A stretch of DNA of 5,394 nt, taken from the NCBI GenBank assembly GCA_945874585.1, contig CAMCHB010000076.1, forward strand, positions 1 through 5,394. Reading direction: 5' to 3'. Under the pieces are notes generated by a model that saw only the letters and a program-made list of their open reading frames with translations, did no database searches and had not been told where the DNA came from. The translations under genes were made by a program, and so were the position numbers. Below, piece by piece: positions 1 to 5,394 of this stretch; the first letter of the stretch is position 1, and the number at the start of each line of letters is the position of its first letter. This DNA is from an uncultured Clostridium sp. GTDB lineage: Bacteria; Bacillota; Clostridia; TANB77; CAG-508.

Positions 1-546
1 GAAAAAGACTTCCCTGTTTATAAGCTTGATCGTGCTGCTGTTATTTGTCTTGAATCAACAGAACTAATTTTTAACAATCTGAATTGTATTCCTGGATTTT
101 GTTACGCTCAAATTCCAGATCATAACTTGATTTCTAGATGGATTAATCAAGTAATTGAAATTGCTAGAAACAGTAAAAACGAAGATTTGATTTATATTAC
201 AAGAAACTATGTGGCAAAAACATTGGCACATACTCCTAAAGAAAATAACAACCTTATGCCTTATAAAGAAGTTTACCTTGCACTTGAAGATGTTGAAGAT
301 TATGACTTTTTACGTTATTTTTACATTGCTTTCTTCAACAGTTATAGTCTTGCGAATATTTACCAATGTGATGGTGGAGAAAGGAATCGCAGCTTAGCTA
401 CTGAGTACAAAAAAATCAGGAACAGTATTAATAAAGATGAAATGCCATTAACATACAATCTTGTATCTATGCTAGAAAATGGCTATAAGTTTGACTCAAG
501 ACATGATAACGAAGATTATATCTTCAGAACATATTTTGAAACATAA
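1..546 (+). CDS. Unrecognised protein, C-terminal part (5' end outside window)
   Basis: The frame is open from the first base and closes at tandem stops TAA TAA (544-549), so 181 codons of a longer gene are visible. A TTG at 127 could be called as a start, but the frame continues upstream without a stop and with protein-like sequence, and nothing like a Shine-Dalgarno precedes it, so I treat that TTG as internal. The protein is soluble-looking, with no hydrophobic segment long enough to span a membrane. It mixes charged helices with aromatic-rich stretches (for example FLRYFYIAFF near residues 103-112) and ends in a run rich in D, E, N and Y. I recognise no catalytic motif, nucleotide-binding loop or known family and propose no function. 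It is on the strand opposite to all the polysaccharide genes and converges on a transposase remnant, so it may belong to a different unit from the glycan locus. I am fairly sure it is coding. Confidence 0.75.
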   Translation, partial: EKDFPVYKLDRAAVICLESTELIFNNLNCIPGFCYAQIPDHNLISRWINQVIEIARNSKNEDLIYITRNYVAKTLAHTPKENNNLMPYKEVYLALEDVEDYDFLRYFYIAFFNSYSLANIYQCDGGERNRSLATEYKKIRNSINKDEMPLTYNLVSMLENGYKFDSRHDNEDYIFRTYFET

Positions 547-600
547 TAACTAGAGAGAATATCTTGCAAATATTTGGTTCTCCAGCTGATATACACTAAC

Positions 601-643
601 AATTAGCTCTGCTTAACATTTTGATTTATGCCGAGCTAATTTT
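601..643 (+). terminator. Probable Rho-independent terminator of the left-edge gene
   Basis: AATTAGCTC (601-609) is the exact reverse complement of GAGCTAATT (633-641). After one mismatch the stem resumes with GC (611-612) pairing to GC (630-631), leaving a mostly AT loop. A short T run (640-643) follows on the plus strand. It lies 55 bases after the tandem stops of the plus-strand gene. The T run is short, so termination may be moderate. The stem could also slow transcription arriving on the minus strand from the transposase remnant, although no T run follows on that side. Confidence 0.55.
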
Positions 644-680
644 GACTGATCTGCACTAGTAATACTTGATGATAAACGTC

Positions 681-1259
681 TCACATGCAATATCTTTTTT
701 GAGAGCAGTCAATTCTTAAGGTTGAACCGATAATATCATTCATATGAAGCGTCATGTTTTCAATGATTTTCTTCATATAGGATTTAAAATCAGTGCTGTT
801 CACGATACAGGTTTTATACAGAGAATACAGAATCGTTAGATTCTCAGCTCCTTTACACGTATCACTTGCCATCATGCTGATACGCAGTATATCAATCTCA
901 CGGAATTTCTCTTCAACATTATTGTTGTGCATAACTCCATAAGGGCTGTCTAAGAAGGTAGTTAAACCTTCTTTGTTATTAACAAGGTAAAACATAGCCT
1001 TATAAAACCTGTCAGAGCATTTTCTCTGCGGATCAATTTTGACTTTACCGTTTGCTCTGCACCTTTTAATGGTTTCAAAGATAGCCTGAGCCTTAGTAAA
1101 GAAAGGTTTGACCTTTTCGTTCTTTAACTTGCAGATATCAAGTGATCTGTCTTTATTGCAATCTTTAACTATATCGTTATAGATGCTGATACTTTTTGAA
1201 ATGATATCTACGAAATACCTGCAGTCTGCAATATCCTGTTCCCTTTGATTAACTTGAAA
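681..1259 (-). pseudogene. IS66-family transposase remnant, C-terminal part only
   Basis: The minus-strand frame, open from about 1316 down to the TGA at 681-683, reads as the last 190 or so residues of an IS66-type DDE transposase. The family pattern can be followed in order: a KAMFYLVNN helix (about 1000-975), corresponding to the usual 'KALNYALNQW'; the FLDSP loop; then HNNNVEEKFR (about 929-900), matching the family DNNxxERxxR block that carries the catalytic Glu (here the first E, 914-912). A C-terminal helix, ILYSLYKTC, and a FKSYMKKII stretch match the family's 'YSLIETAKxNGLDPxxYL' end. The first Asp of the DNN block is His, and the Arg after Glu is Glu. IS66 transposases are usually about 500 residues, so the N-terminal half with the first catalytic Asp residues is gone. 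There is no in-frame ATG, GTG or TTG before the ATG at 995, which lies inside the conserved domain and would give only 104 residues. The fragment begins at or just inside the stop codon of the epimerase gene. It is also visibly less AT-rich than that neighbour, as expected of acquired DNA. It cannot encode an active transposase. Confidence 0.8.
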
Positions 1260-1261
1260 AG

Positions 1262-2329
1262 CTAAAGGATGTATCTGAATATGAAATATTTCAATTTGTT
1301 TTTTAAACCAGAAATTTTAAACAAACTTGTCTTTTCTCCTGTTATTTTGTCAAAAACGCCTTCTATTCTCCAACTTCTATAAGTAAAAACTCTTTCGCCT
1401 TCTAAAAATTGTAGTAAGCAATTTCTTAATCCATTTTTAACTTTTATAAAATCACTCTTTTCCTGTGTATCCTTTTGTATTTTTGTATTTGAAAAAATTC
1501 TATCATACTCCCTATCATAATGAATTTGGTACTTTGCAAACTTTTCATAATGAGAATCAGATTGATCAATCATGAAAACTTCAGGTCTTTTCCCGAAATA
1601 TTCTTCTAATGTGTCTAAATAAAAATTTAAAACATCTTGCCATCTAACAGTTTCTTCAGTTGTAATGTGGTAACACTGACCTAATGAATTTTTATTTCCT
1701 ACAAGATCAGCTATTCTTAATGAAACATCATAACCATAAGTTAATGTAGTCAGTTTTGAGGCTATATTCTTGCTAAATACAATCTTTTTACCATTTAGAA
1801 AACGTTGCAACCAATTTTCTTTTTCATATACTCCAAGTTGAAGTCTGTTATTATAATAAGTTATGTATGGTCTTATTATTGTGTAATTTGAGTAGCCGCT
1901 GCTTTTTAAAATATTTTCTTCTCTTGCTTTAGCTAGGGCATATTCATCCGTTTTTAAATATTCAGGATCATTTATGGTATCCAATAATCTAGGAGAATTT
2001 TCAGTAATTTTTTCTCCATTTGAATTTGCATAAACTCTAGAAGAACTTAAAAAAATATATTGTTTTGTGTGCGCTAAGTACAAATCACAATATTGTGAGA
2101 AATTGTCAGAAGAATAAACCATAAAATCAATAACTGCATCAAAATGCTGGGAAACTATTTTCTTTACAAATTTGATGTCGTGAGCATCGCCTTGTATGTA
2201 TTTGATCCTCTTCGATTCAGATGTTTTTCTTTTTCTTGAAGTAACATACACTTCATTACCGCGTTCTGCTAATATTTTTACAACAGGCACTCCCATTGCA
2301 CCTGTTCCACCTAATACCAAAATTTTCAT
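1262..2329 (-). CDS. NAD(P)-dependent epimerase/dehydratase (extended SDR), probably acting on a nucleotide sugar
   Basis: This gene encodes 355 residues, full length for an extended SDR. The N-terminus MKILVLGGTGAMG carries the GGxGxxG Rossmann loop (residues 7-13) that binds NAD(P). Adenine-side contacts are suggested by D49 in GDAHD. FLSSSRVY (93-100) supplies the active-site Ser region, and Y130-ALA-K134 is the YxxxK catalytic pair. TTEETVRW (223-230) resembles the conserved C-terminal substrate-domain segment. Enzymes of this type epimerise, dehydrate or reduce NDP-sugars in the cytoplasm; the exact substrate cannot be read from the motifs. The start is the first ATG of the frame, with an AGAGA-like Shine-Dalgarno 8 bases upstream that lies in a small hairpin. 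The gene follows the broken SDR by 51 bases on the same strand, so the two are likely co-transcribed. Its stop codon (1262-1264) touches the transposase remnant. The C-terminus is basic and hydrophobic (KNKLKYFIFRYIL) and may be native. I cannot exclude that the last few residues were altered by the IS event. Confidence 0.88.
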   Translation of the reverse strand: MKILVLGGTGAMGVPVVKILAERGNEVYVTSRKRKTSESKRIKYIQGDAHDIKFVKKIVSQHFDAVIDFMVYSSDNFSQYCDLYLAHTKQYIFLSSSRVYANSNGEKITENSPRLLDTINDPEYLKTDEYALAKAREENILKSSGYSNYTIIRPYITYYNNRLQLGVYEKENWLQRFLNGKKIVFSKNIASKLTTLTYGYDVSLRIADLVGNKNSLGQCYHITTEETVRWQDVLNFYLDTLEEYFGKRPEVFMIDQSDSHYEKFAKYQIHYDREYDRIFSNTKIQKDTQEKSDFIKVKNGLRNCLLQFLEGERVFTYRSWRIEGVFDKITGEKTSLFKISGLKNKLKYFIFRYIL

Positions 2330-2334
2330 AAAAT

Positions 2335-2357
2335 ATATTCTCTAAAAATGAGAATAT
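2335..2357 (-). promoter_or_regulatory. Hairpin covering the epimerase ribosome binding site
   Basis: On the minus strand ATATTCTC (2357-2350) and GAGAATAT (2342-2335) form a perfect 8-bp stem with a 7-base AT loop. The 3' arm contains GAGAA, part of the best Shine-Dalgarno candidate for the ATG at 2329. If folded in mRNA it would partly hide the ribosome binding site and could lower or tune epimerase translation. It has no T run, so it is not a terminator. The stem is AT-rich and weak, and the regulatory role is inference. Confidence 0.35.
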
Positions 2358-2380
2358 GCATGGAATTAGGTGGAAATCAA

Positions 2381-3160
2381 CTAGTGATGCATTGTTATAG
2401 TCCCAGATCCACCTGTCATATAAACAGTGTCGCCTACAATCATATTACCAGCCCCACTTACCATAATACAGCAAGGACTGCTATTTCTTCTGGCGTCGCA
2501 AACATTTTGCAAGGAGTATAAGGCTCGTAAATGCTGTCACCTTCACGTTTTGATAACATAGGTGTTACTTTTGGACCTGTGGCAATTGCATTGACTACAA
2601 TTCCATATGGAATCATCATATCAGCCAATCCTAAGGTTAACCCTTTCACAGCCCATTTAGAAATTTGATATGGAGTCCAAGCAGGTCTTAACGCAGAAGA
2701 TGAAGTTACATTTAATATATGTCCATGTATATTCTTTTGAATCATTTGTTTACCTACTGCCTGACTCATAAAGAAAGTTCCTTTTGCATTTGTGTCCATG
2801 ATGTTGTCATACTCAGTTAGGTCTGTATTCCAAAAATCATGTTTTGATAGAATGCCAACAGAATTGACTAATATATCAATTCTATTTCCTTCAAATAAGG
2901 AGCATGCGTCTTCAATTTTTTTAGGCAGTAGATTTACATCTTTTACATCAATTAGAATACTTTCTGCTACCTCCCCTATCGGAAATAAGATTTATAGCTT
3001 TATCAAGCCTTTTTTGATTTGATCCTGCTATGATAACTTTTGCGCCACTTGCTATGAATGATTTAGCAATGGCAAATCCAATTCCACTACTAGCTCCAGT
3101 TATTAAAGCAACTTTTCCATTTAATAATTTCTCTTTTTCAGTAGGAACTAGTATTGGCAT
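2381..3160 (-). pseudogene. Short-chain dehydrogenase/reductase (classical SDR) interrupted by two single-base frameshifts
   Basis: Read across three segments, this is one full-length classical SDR of about 259 residues. Segment 1 (3160 to about 2977) starts MPILVPTEKE and carries the cofactor loop TGASSGIG (residues 21-28). Near the GGGG at 2976-2973 homology moves to another frame. That middle frame has ILVNSVGI (the NAG-like motif), NVTSSS with the catalytic Ser, and YQISK (Tyr codon 2670-2668), the YxxxK pair, then the helix after it. It stops at 2460-2458. At 2464 homology returns to the first frame: a typical SDR C-terminus with GNMIVGD and a YMTGGSG strand, ending TAG at 2383-2381. The first change equals one extra base and the second one missing base, so the total length (780) still divides by three. 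Every SDR landmark is present and no other decay is seen, so sequencing error or very recent mutation are both possible. SDRs in glycan loci reduce or oxidise carbonyl or hydroxyl groups with NAD(P)H; the substrate is unknown. The gene precedes the epimerase on the same strand. Confidence 0.85.
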
Positions 3161-3180
3161 TATTTTTTTTCTTTAGCCAT
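3158..3180 (-). other. A8 tract and TAATG overlap at the SDR start; possible alternative start
   Basis: An ATG at 3180 opens the codons MAKEKK and then TAA, with the TAA overlapping the SDR start codon as TAATG (3162-3158). An eight-A tract (minus strand, 3170-3163) lies between. One more A would put this ATG in frame with the SDR and give an N-terminal extension. The short frame also runs back to a GTG near 3225. Neither ATG has a clear Shine-Dalgarno; only AAAGAA is present before the 3160 ATG. Either the SDR starts at 3160 with poor initiation or by stop-start coupling, or the A tract holds a third length error. Confidence 0.4.
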
Positions 3181-3441
3181 CATAAAAAGAGTGCGGATTA
3201 GGCATTTAATTTTGTGCTTCAATTTCACGTTAATGTCTCACTCTATTATAAATTTAAAGTCAATCTCTGTACATTTTCAGCACAACAACCAAGCGAACTA
3301 TAGAATGAGCACTATATGATTTAAGTAGAGATCTTAAGTTTATAAATACACTAGCATGCAATGCTTACTAGAGTTTAAACTGTAAAATTTCACCTAATAG
3401 TTTTGTGATTATGATCGACTTGATTTAGTTGTAGTTAAAAT
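3181..3441. other. Intergenic gap between flippase and SDR
   Basis: I see no gene in this stretch on either strand; stops are frequent in all frames apart from the short run just before the SDR. It contains a candidate minus-strand promoter at 3245-3273 and a small palindrome, AGCAT-GCA-ATGCT (3353-3365), with no T run after it. No convincing terminator follows the flippase stop. The gap is large for a polysaccharide operon and may mark a cassette boundary. Confidence 0.5.
3245..3273 (-). promoter_or_regulatory. Candidate sigma-70-type promoter for the SDR-epimerase unit
   Basis: On the minus strand a perfect -10 box TATAAT (3250-3245) has TGTACA (3273-3268, four of six matches to TTGACA) 17 bases upstream. 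Transcription would begin near 3238 and give a leader of about 60-80 bases before the SDR start. A closer TTGACT exists but sits only 7 bases from the -10 box and cannot be its partner. In DNA this AT-rich, a perfect -10 box can arise by chance, but the placement in a 281-base gap before a gene start supports it. Confidence 0.4.
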
Positions 3442-4896
3442 TCATTTGTTAAATTTTGATAATACAATTTTTTTTAAATCTAAAAAAATATTTCTTTTTA
3501 AAGCAATTATTATACATATAACAAGAAACAGTGAATATCTCAAATATTCATATGGATATAATAACATTAATAAAGATGCCAAAACGATAAATAAGCATGA
3601 AAGTATACATATAACTTTCAAATTGTAGACATTAAATCCATAGTGCTTAATGCATAAACTACGCATAAAAATATAATGCATGACAGCGTATACTATAAAA
3701 CAGAATAAGGATGTATAAGCTGCAGCTTGATAACCAAACAGCGGAATAAATGTATAGTTTCCAATCAAATTAAAAAAAGCTCCAACAAAAGTTGCTATAG
3801 CGATTAAATGTGTCTTTTTGTAATAAAATTCAAATACAGCATAGAATGTATATTGAAAAGAAAAAAATACACCACAGGCTAACGGAGGAACCAACCAAAT
3901 AGCGTCATAATATTCTTTAGGCGCAAATATACGGACAGCTTCAGGTGCCATAATAATTAGCATTAAATTGAGAACACCAATAATTGTAAATGTTGCGTAT
4001 GCAACTGAAGATATGTTTTCAATTTCATGAGCTTTTAGTTTTTTATAAAGCCATGGTTCAATTGACATAAAAAAAGCAGCACTAAATACTGAAACAACTT
4101 GTGAAACCGATGTGCCAAGGCTGTAAATACCTGCAGATGCTTTTCCGTCAAAATAGCCTATCATGATTCTGTCTGAATTTGTAATGACAACAGAAGATAA
4201 ATAATGAGGAACAAGAGGAATATTAAACAGTAAAGCATATTTCCAATACTTTAAATTAAAAAAACGATTTTGCTTAGATGTATAATGAAGAATTAATGGA
4301 GTGCATATCACTGCTTCAGTTATACATACACCAACAATTCTTGCAGTGGTTTTATCTGACAAATTAATTACAAGAAAAAAACAAAGAATCGGCTTAGATA
4401 CTGACATCAAAATTGTTACAGTTACCATCTGCTTATACTTAAGATCAACTCTTTGTTCAGAGGCCCAGAATGAATATATGGATGTGGTCCATATCAAAAA
4501 CAACATACATAACATCTGAATGTTGGTGCATCCAAGCAATTTATTTATGTAATTATCAAATAAGATATAAACAATTAGCCATAATACACATAACAGCAGG
4601 TTTAAGCTTACAAGTGATTGTGAAAAATTCTTTCTATCATCTGAAAATTTAATAATACCAGAGGTATAAACACCACAAAATAAATTTAAAGAAACAATTA
4701 CAGTTGTCACGCCAAACCAGGATAGCCAAACATTATAAGCACCAAATTCAGAGGTGGACATGATTCGTGTAAAAATTGGAGTTGCTATAAATGAAATGCC
4801 TTTTTGAAGAAAAAGACAAATCAAGAACCATAAAGTGGCTTTTATTTGAATCGATAAGTTTTTGTATTTTAGAAATAGGTCTGTTAAAAGTTTCAT
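3442..4896 (-). CDS. Wzx-type polysaccharide flippase (MATE-like/MOP superfamily)
   Basis: This gene encodes 484 residues, in the normal range for Wzx/PST transporters. These inner-membrane proteins flip undecaprenyl-diphosphate-linked oligosaccharide from the cytoplasmic to the outer face. The protein is strongly hydrophobic, with roughly 12-14 membrane segments. The first (about 20-40) runs into the family signature GISFIATPIFTRIMSTSEFG (33-52), and the next follows through WLSWFGVTTVIV. NSDRIMIGYF followed by AGIYSLGTSVS (240-265) is the second conserved family block, which begins the C-terminal half. Later helices lie near 300-320, 335-355, 365-385, 390-412, 428-448 and 452-466, and the tail is lysine-rich. 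The ATG at 4896 is the first of the frame and is followed by a basic amphipathic N-terminus as expected; its Shine-Dalgarno is not obvious. The gene lies downstream of the TPP enzyme on the same strand, but a strong terminator hairpin ends only about 30 bases before the ATG. Substrate specificity cannot be read from the sequence. Confidence 0.93.
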   Translation of the reverse strand: MKLLTDLFLKYKNLSIQIKATLWFLICLFLQKGISFIATPIFTRIMSTSEFGAYNVWLSWFGVTTVIVSLNLFCGVYTSGIIKFSDDRKNFSQSLVSLNLLLCVLWLIVYILFDNYINKLLGCTNIQMLCMLFLIWTTSIYSFWASEQRVDLKYKQMVTVTILMSVSKPILCFFLVINLSDKTTARIVGVCITEAVICTPLILHYTSKQNRFFNLKYWKYALLFNIPLVPHYLSSVVITNSDRIMIGYFDGKASAGIYSLGTSVSQVVSVFSAAFFMSIEPWLYKKLKAHEIENISSVAYATFTIIGVLNLMLIIMAPEAVRIFAPKEYYDAIWLVPPLACGVFFSFQYTFYAVFEFYYKKTHLIAIATFVGAFFNLIGNYTFIPLFGYQAAAYTSLFCFIVYAVMHYIFMRSLCIKHYGFNVYNLKVICILSCLFIVLASLLMLLYPYEYLRYSLFLVICIIIALKRNIFLDLKKIVLSKFNK

Positions 4897-4925
4897 TAGA
4901 AATTTAAATGGTTAGTAAAGATACC

Positions 4926-4976
4926 AAAAATCTTCAACAGAATAGCCAAAACTTATCTGTTGAAGAATTTTTTTTT
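4926..4976. terminator. Strong bidirectional Rho-independent terminator between TPP enzyme and flippase
   Basis: TCTTCAACAG (4931-4940) and CTGTTGAAGA (4957-4966) form a perfect 10-bp stem with a 16-base loop. On the plus strand a nine-T run (4968-4976) follows. On the minus strand, the direction of the genes here, the stem is followed by five T (4930-4926). It begins 38 bases after the TPP enzyme stop, so it should end much of that transcript. The flippase ATG lies only about 30 bases beyond it, with no convincing promoter in between, so flippase expression may depend on read-through. Confidence 0.8.
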
Positions 4977-5003
4977 CAATTTTACAAAATCAAAATGACG
5001 TCG

Positions 5004-5394
5004 TTAGACGTGCTTTCTCTTTATTATACTTTTCATCTTTTGATATGTTTTTTCACCAAGAACATCTTTTGCTATTTTTTTTGCAGAACTTGAACTAGAA
5101 GTTAGTGTAATTTTTGTTACATTATATGCAAAGTCATCATCATCTACGTTTACAAAAACTTCAAAAAGAATTGGTTTTTCAAGTTGTTCTGGCGTTGTAA
5201 AATGCTTTAAATTTGATAAATACTCTTCTTTTGTTTCTGCTGATATGTATTCAAAACCAAGAGCTTCAGCAATTCCTTTGATAAGTTTTCTTGACTTTTT
5301 ACCGTTATGCCCTCCTGCAGAAAAGAATAAATCTCTTTCTGATTTACTGAAATTAATTCCTGTGCTGTTTGGACAATGCATTTCATAACCAGTA
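5004..5394 (-). CDS. TPP-dependent enzyme, C-terminal part (5' end outside window)
   Basis: The frame is open from the right edge to the TAA at 5006-5004, giving about 130 residues. An ATG at 5381 is internal, because coding continues upstream of it (TGYE before MHCPN). The segment resembles the end of the C-terminal TPP-binding domain of acetolactate synthase/MenD-like proteins found in capsule loci. It has an AGGHNGKKSRKL stretch, then the GFEYISA strand, a helix containing TKEEYL, and the closing KPILFEVFVN strand typical of the last beta-strand of the TPP fold, followed by a variable acidic and serine-rich tail and a basic end. The Gly-Asp-Gly...Asn-Asn TPP-pyrophosphate motif would lie upstream, outside the window, so cofactor binding is inferred from family likeness only. 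Such enzymes decarboxylate or ligate 2-oxo acids; here the product may feed an unusual glycan precursor. Family assignment is fairly good, exact reaction unknown. Confidence 0.7.
   Translation of the reverse strand, partial: TGYEMHCPNSTGINFSKSERDLFFSAGGHNGKKSRKLIKGIAEALGFEYISAETKEEYLSNLKHFTTPEQLEKPILFEVFVNVDDDDFAYNVTKITLTSSSSSAKKIAKDVLGEKTYQKMKSIIKRKHV

Noticed and set aside
127..546. Start of the left-edge gene at TTG 127
   Set aside because: The frame is open to the first base with protein-like codons upstream, and there is no ribosome binding site before 127.
681..995. A stand-alone 104-residue gene starting at ATG 995
   Set aside because: The IS66-like homology continues in frame upstream of this ATG, so it is an internal Met of a truncated transposase.
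2458..2470. Programmed -1 frameshift at the second SDR break
   Set aside because: There is no X-XXY-YYZ slippery heptamer and no clear downstream stem; a one-base deletion explains it more simply.
2792..3022. Plus-strand reading frame opposite the SDR
   Set aside because: It is the antisense shadow of a clear SDR coding sequence, with no recognisable domain or ribosome binding site.
3353..3365. Palindrome AGCAT-GCA-ATGCT as a terminator or operator
   Set aside because: The stem is only five pairs with a three-base loop, has no T run, and is not repeated elsewhere in the gap.
3446..4652. Several short plus-strand frames over the flippase (3446-3628, 4301-4519, 4470-4652)
   Set aside because: They lie antisense to a convincing membrane transporter and look like chance frames in AT-rich DNA.
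4908..5093. Plus-strand frame of 61 codons across the terminator
   Set aside because: It runs through the stem-loop and its T run (giving a Phe run) and into the antisense of the TPP gene.
1..5394. CRISPR arrays, tRNA or rRNA genes, tandem repeats
   Set aside because: Reading both strands showed no regularly spaced repeats and no tRNA- or rRNA-like sequence.

Overview
This window is AT-rich bacterial DNA that looks like part of a surface-polysaccharide (capsule, O-antigen or exopolysaccharide) locus. Three genes and one broken gene read on the minus strand: the 3' end of a thiamine-diphosphate (TPP) enzyme (5004-5394, entering from the right edge), a complete Wzx-type flippase (3442-4896), a short-chain dehydrogenase broken by two single-base frameshifts (2381-3160), and a complete extended-SDR sugar-nucleotide epimerase/dehydratase (1262-2329). 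The left end holds a decayed IS66-type transposase C-terminus (681-about 1259, minus strand) and, on the plus strand, the 3' end of an unrecognised gene (1-546) that converges on the remnant. No marker gene fixes the species. High AT content, the gene mix and weak Shine-Dalgarno sequences would fit a gut anaerobe (Bacillota, Bacteroidota or a Succinivibrio-like proteobacterium), but this is a guess.

Layout, right to left along the main transcription direction: TPP enzyme, then a strong bidirectional stem-loop terminator (4926-4976), flippase, a 281-base gap carrying a candidate promoter (TGTACA/17/TATAAT), the broken SDR, a 51-base gap with a hairpin over the ribosome binding site, the epimerase, then the transposase remnant. 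A second hairpin (601-641) lies between the unknown plus-strand gene and the remnant and probably ends the plus-strand transcript.

In function, the TPP enzyme, the SDR and the epimerase would modify a small-molecule or nucleotide-sugar precursor. The flippase would carry the lipid-linked oligosaccharide across the inner membrane. Glycosyltransferases, polymerase and the other precursor genes must lie outside the window. If the SDR frameshifts are real, this branch may be inactive. If they are sequencing errors, the gene is an ordinary full-length SDR of about 259 residues.

I see no clearly new biological system here. The points most worth checking are the paired, opposite frameshifts in the SDR, the terminator placed directly before the flippase, the IS66 scar touching the epimerase stop codon, and the unrecognised left-edge gene.
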